Of a stretch of DNA of 40,721 nt, positions 39,441 through 40,721 are shown piece by piece. The translations under genes were made by a program, and so were the position numbers. The stretch covers positions 2,234,591 through 2,275,311 of the forward strand of contig BFEA01000092.1 in NCBI GenBank assembly GCA_003427395.1, in the 5' to 3' direction. The number at the start of each line of letters is the position of its first letter. The stretch's first letter is position 1. The notes under the pieces were generated by a model, which was given only the letters and a program-made list of their open reading frames with translations, did no database searches and had not been told where the DNA came from. This stretch comes from Chara braunii. Taxonomy: Eukaryota > Streptophyta > Charophyceae > Charales > Characeae.

Positions 39441-40062
39441 AAGGTTTACCTTTTATATTTTGGCACTGCCTTAGAGGTAGGCTTAGACTTAGTTTACAGG
39501 AGAACCTTGAGTGAGATTGTGATATGAAGATTATTCTCCATGGACTTATAGGTTCAACTTTGGCTTTGACTTGTCTTGTGTTACAGGTCTTCTTGATCGT
39601 TTGATTCGGGATCTGGAATAAATTCAGCTTGATTCCACAAGGATCATTTTCTGTTATCACTGATAACAGGTCGGTTGCTGATTCGTCGGTTTACGACTCA
39701 ACTCTAACTCCACTCTCATTACTCGACCTAAAAAGGTTTTAGCCCTGGTGAATTTTATTGTTTTATTAGGGCGTTCACCCGGACTTTTATTGAATGGTCA
39801 TTTAACAAAGGGACTAAGTATTTGATTATGGAAGGTTGGACAAAGGTTGGGGCTTGCATGACTAAAGCGAGGGGTATGAGTATAAAGAATGGTTGAAGTT
39901 GACTCCATGTAGTGTGTGGGCTTTTGATTGACTCTTGGATGTGATTGCAGGTATGTTCGGTTATTCGGACTTTGGGTTTGACTGTCTGCGATCACATACA
40001 TATATATGGTTGTGAGGAGTCTCACTGTGATTGTGAGAAGTGGTCGTCGCATACTTATTTCC

Positions 40063-40064
<2 letters not shown>
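39441..40064. other. Geneless stretch
   Basis: Nothing was recognised; AT-rich. Confidence 0.4.

Positions 40065-40115
<51 letters not shown>
40065..40115. repeat. (TA)n microsatellite
   Basis: About 25 uninterrupted TA units. The Tyr/Ile frames across it are artefacts. Confidence 0.95.
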
Positions 40116-40118
<3 letters not shown>

Positions 40119-40153
40119 GGTTACCTGACCGAAGGTTTGGGGGGCCCCGGGCT

Positions 40154-40183
40154 GGCCCCCGAACGTTCGGGCGTTCGGGGGCC
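40154..40183. repeat. Perfect 12-bp GC-rich inverted repeat with 6-nt loop
   Basis: GGCCCCCGAACG (40154-40165), loop TTCGGG, and CGTTCGGGGGCC (40172-40183) are exact complements. The GAACGTTC core echoes the TTCGG palindromes near 38.8 kb. It could be one end of a related transposon. Confidence 0.85.
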
Positions 40184-40217
40184 GAACACCTCCAGGTTCG
40201 GCCCCCGCCAAAAAATA

Positions 40218-40615
40218 TTTCGGGGCCTAAAAATAAGGTTTTTTTTCTGAATTTTTTGTTGTGAGTTCTCTATGATGTAACCTACATGCCTATAAATTTG
40301 GAAGTCATTCAGCCTAGCCAAAAAAACATTAAAAATCGTCAAAGATGGGTGTGTCAAAACGTGCTCGCTCACTCACTATTTTGTTTTTTTTCACTTTTAA
40401 CTTTTTGTTTTCACTTCATTTCGGGGCCTAAAACATTTTATTATTTTTTGAAAAAAAATTAATGAGTTATTGATTATGTAAAGTACATATCTGTAAATTG
40501 TTAGGTATTTGTCAATGCCAAAAAATAATTAAAAATCGGCAAATATGGCGGTGTAGAAAAGGTGCTGGCACACTCACTCATTTTAATTCTTTTTTTATTT
40601 TTTCTTATTTTGATG
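40218..40615 (+). repeat. Tandem repeat, unit about 204 bp, two copies
   Basis: TTTCGGGGCCTAAAA opens each unit (about 40218 and 40420). ATGTAA..TACAT..CTGTAAATT-like sequence, GCCAAAAAA..ATTAAAAATCG(T/G)C, then TGGCGGTGT and CACTCACT follow. Non-coding. Confidence 0.75.
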
Positions 40616-40721
40616 ATGGTGTTTATTTTCTATATTTGATTTTTAATTCAAATTTGGTAAAGAATTTGGATGTAGTGCCCAGACAAATGTTGTTTAGTTT
40701 ATTTTTCTCCATAACATATTT

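Noticed and set aside
33651-40721. Complete LTR retrotransposon
   Set aside because: No LTR pair, primer-binding site, polypurine tract or gag-pol domain could be identified. Only non-coding repeats reminiscent of such elements are present.

Overview
The window is repeat-dominated nuclear DNA from a large eukaryotic genome. I see no convincing complete host gene and no tRNA, rRNA or CRISPR array. A streptophyte (land plant or charophyte alga) is the best guess. The reasons are plant-type L1 retrotransposons (DUF4283-like ORF1 with a CCHC knuckle; EN-RT ORF2 with a C-terminal zf-RVT finger), many MITEs, long (GA/TC)n tracts and one open frame with a transit-peptide-like N-terminus. Penelope-like-type reverse transcriptase remains are rare in flowering plants, so a non-flowering lineage is likelier. 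No species is assigned.

Layout. 1-1.7 kb: tandem repeats and a minus-strand SINE-like copy. 2.1-9.1 kb (minus): a nearly intact L1-type LINE (ORF1, a -1 frame extension ORF1b, and an EN-RT ORF2 split by one frameshift). 9.1-11.5 kb: geneless DNA, partly very C-rich, ending in (GA)n. 11.6-13.1 kb (minus): a decayed second LINE, split by a tail-only poly(A) insertion. 13.8-14.2 kb: long-inverted-repeat foldback element. 15.1 kb: an exact Tn5/Nextera mosaic end, an assembly artefact. 15.2-18.3 kb: duplicated sequence, ATC-type simple DNA, a Tourist-like MITE and a foldback family. 18.8-20.0 kb: minisatellite, SINE-like copies, long microsatellite. 20.0-21.7 kb: a transit-peptide-like frame, then a broken Penelope-like RT. 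21.6-23.1 kb: a LINE that lost its RT. 23.4-29.2 kb: many SINE-like copies, a second Tourist-like MITE copy, a bare poly(A) insertion with target-site duplication, and a 385-bp N gap. 29.3-31.7 kb: second Penelope-like RT copy. 32.2-33.7 kb: fourth LINE remnant. 33.9-37.3 kb: unrecognised. 37.3-38.1 kb: an array of about seven hairpins with a fixed 20-nt loop and different but complementary stems. 38.3-39.4 kb: a decayed ~122-bp tandem array interrupted by a TTCGG-rich palindromic module. 40.1-40.6 kb: (TA)n, a strong hairpin and a two-copy tandem repeat.

How the parts fit: L1-type LINEs provide the target-primed reverse transcription that would explain the A-tailed SINE-like copies and the two tail-only insertions. 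The strongest candidates for something undescribed are (1) the covarying hairpin array at 37.3-38.1 kb, (2) the dispersed SINE-like family whose head folds as successive hairpins with compensatory changes between copies, (3) a possible programmed -1 frameshift site in LINE ORF1, and (4) the Penelope-like RT family.
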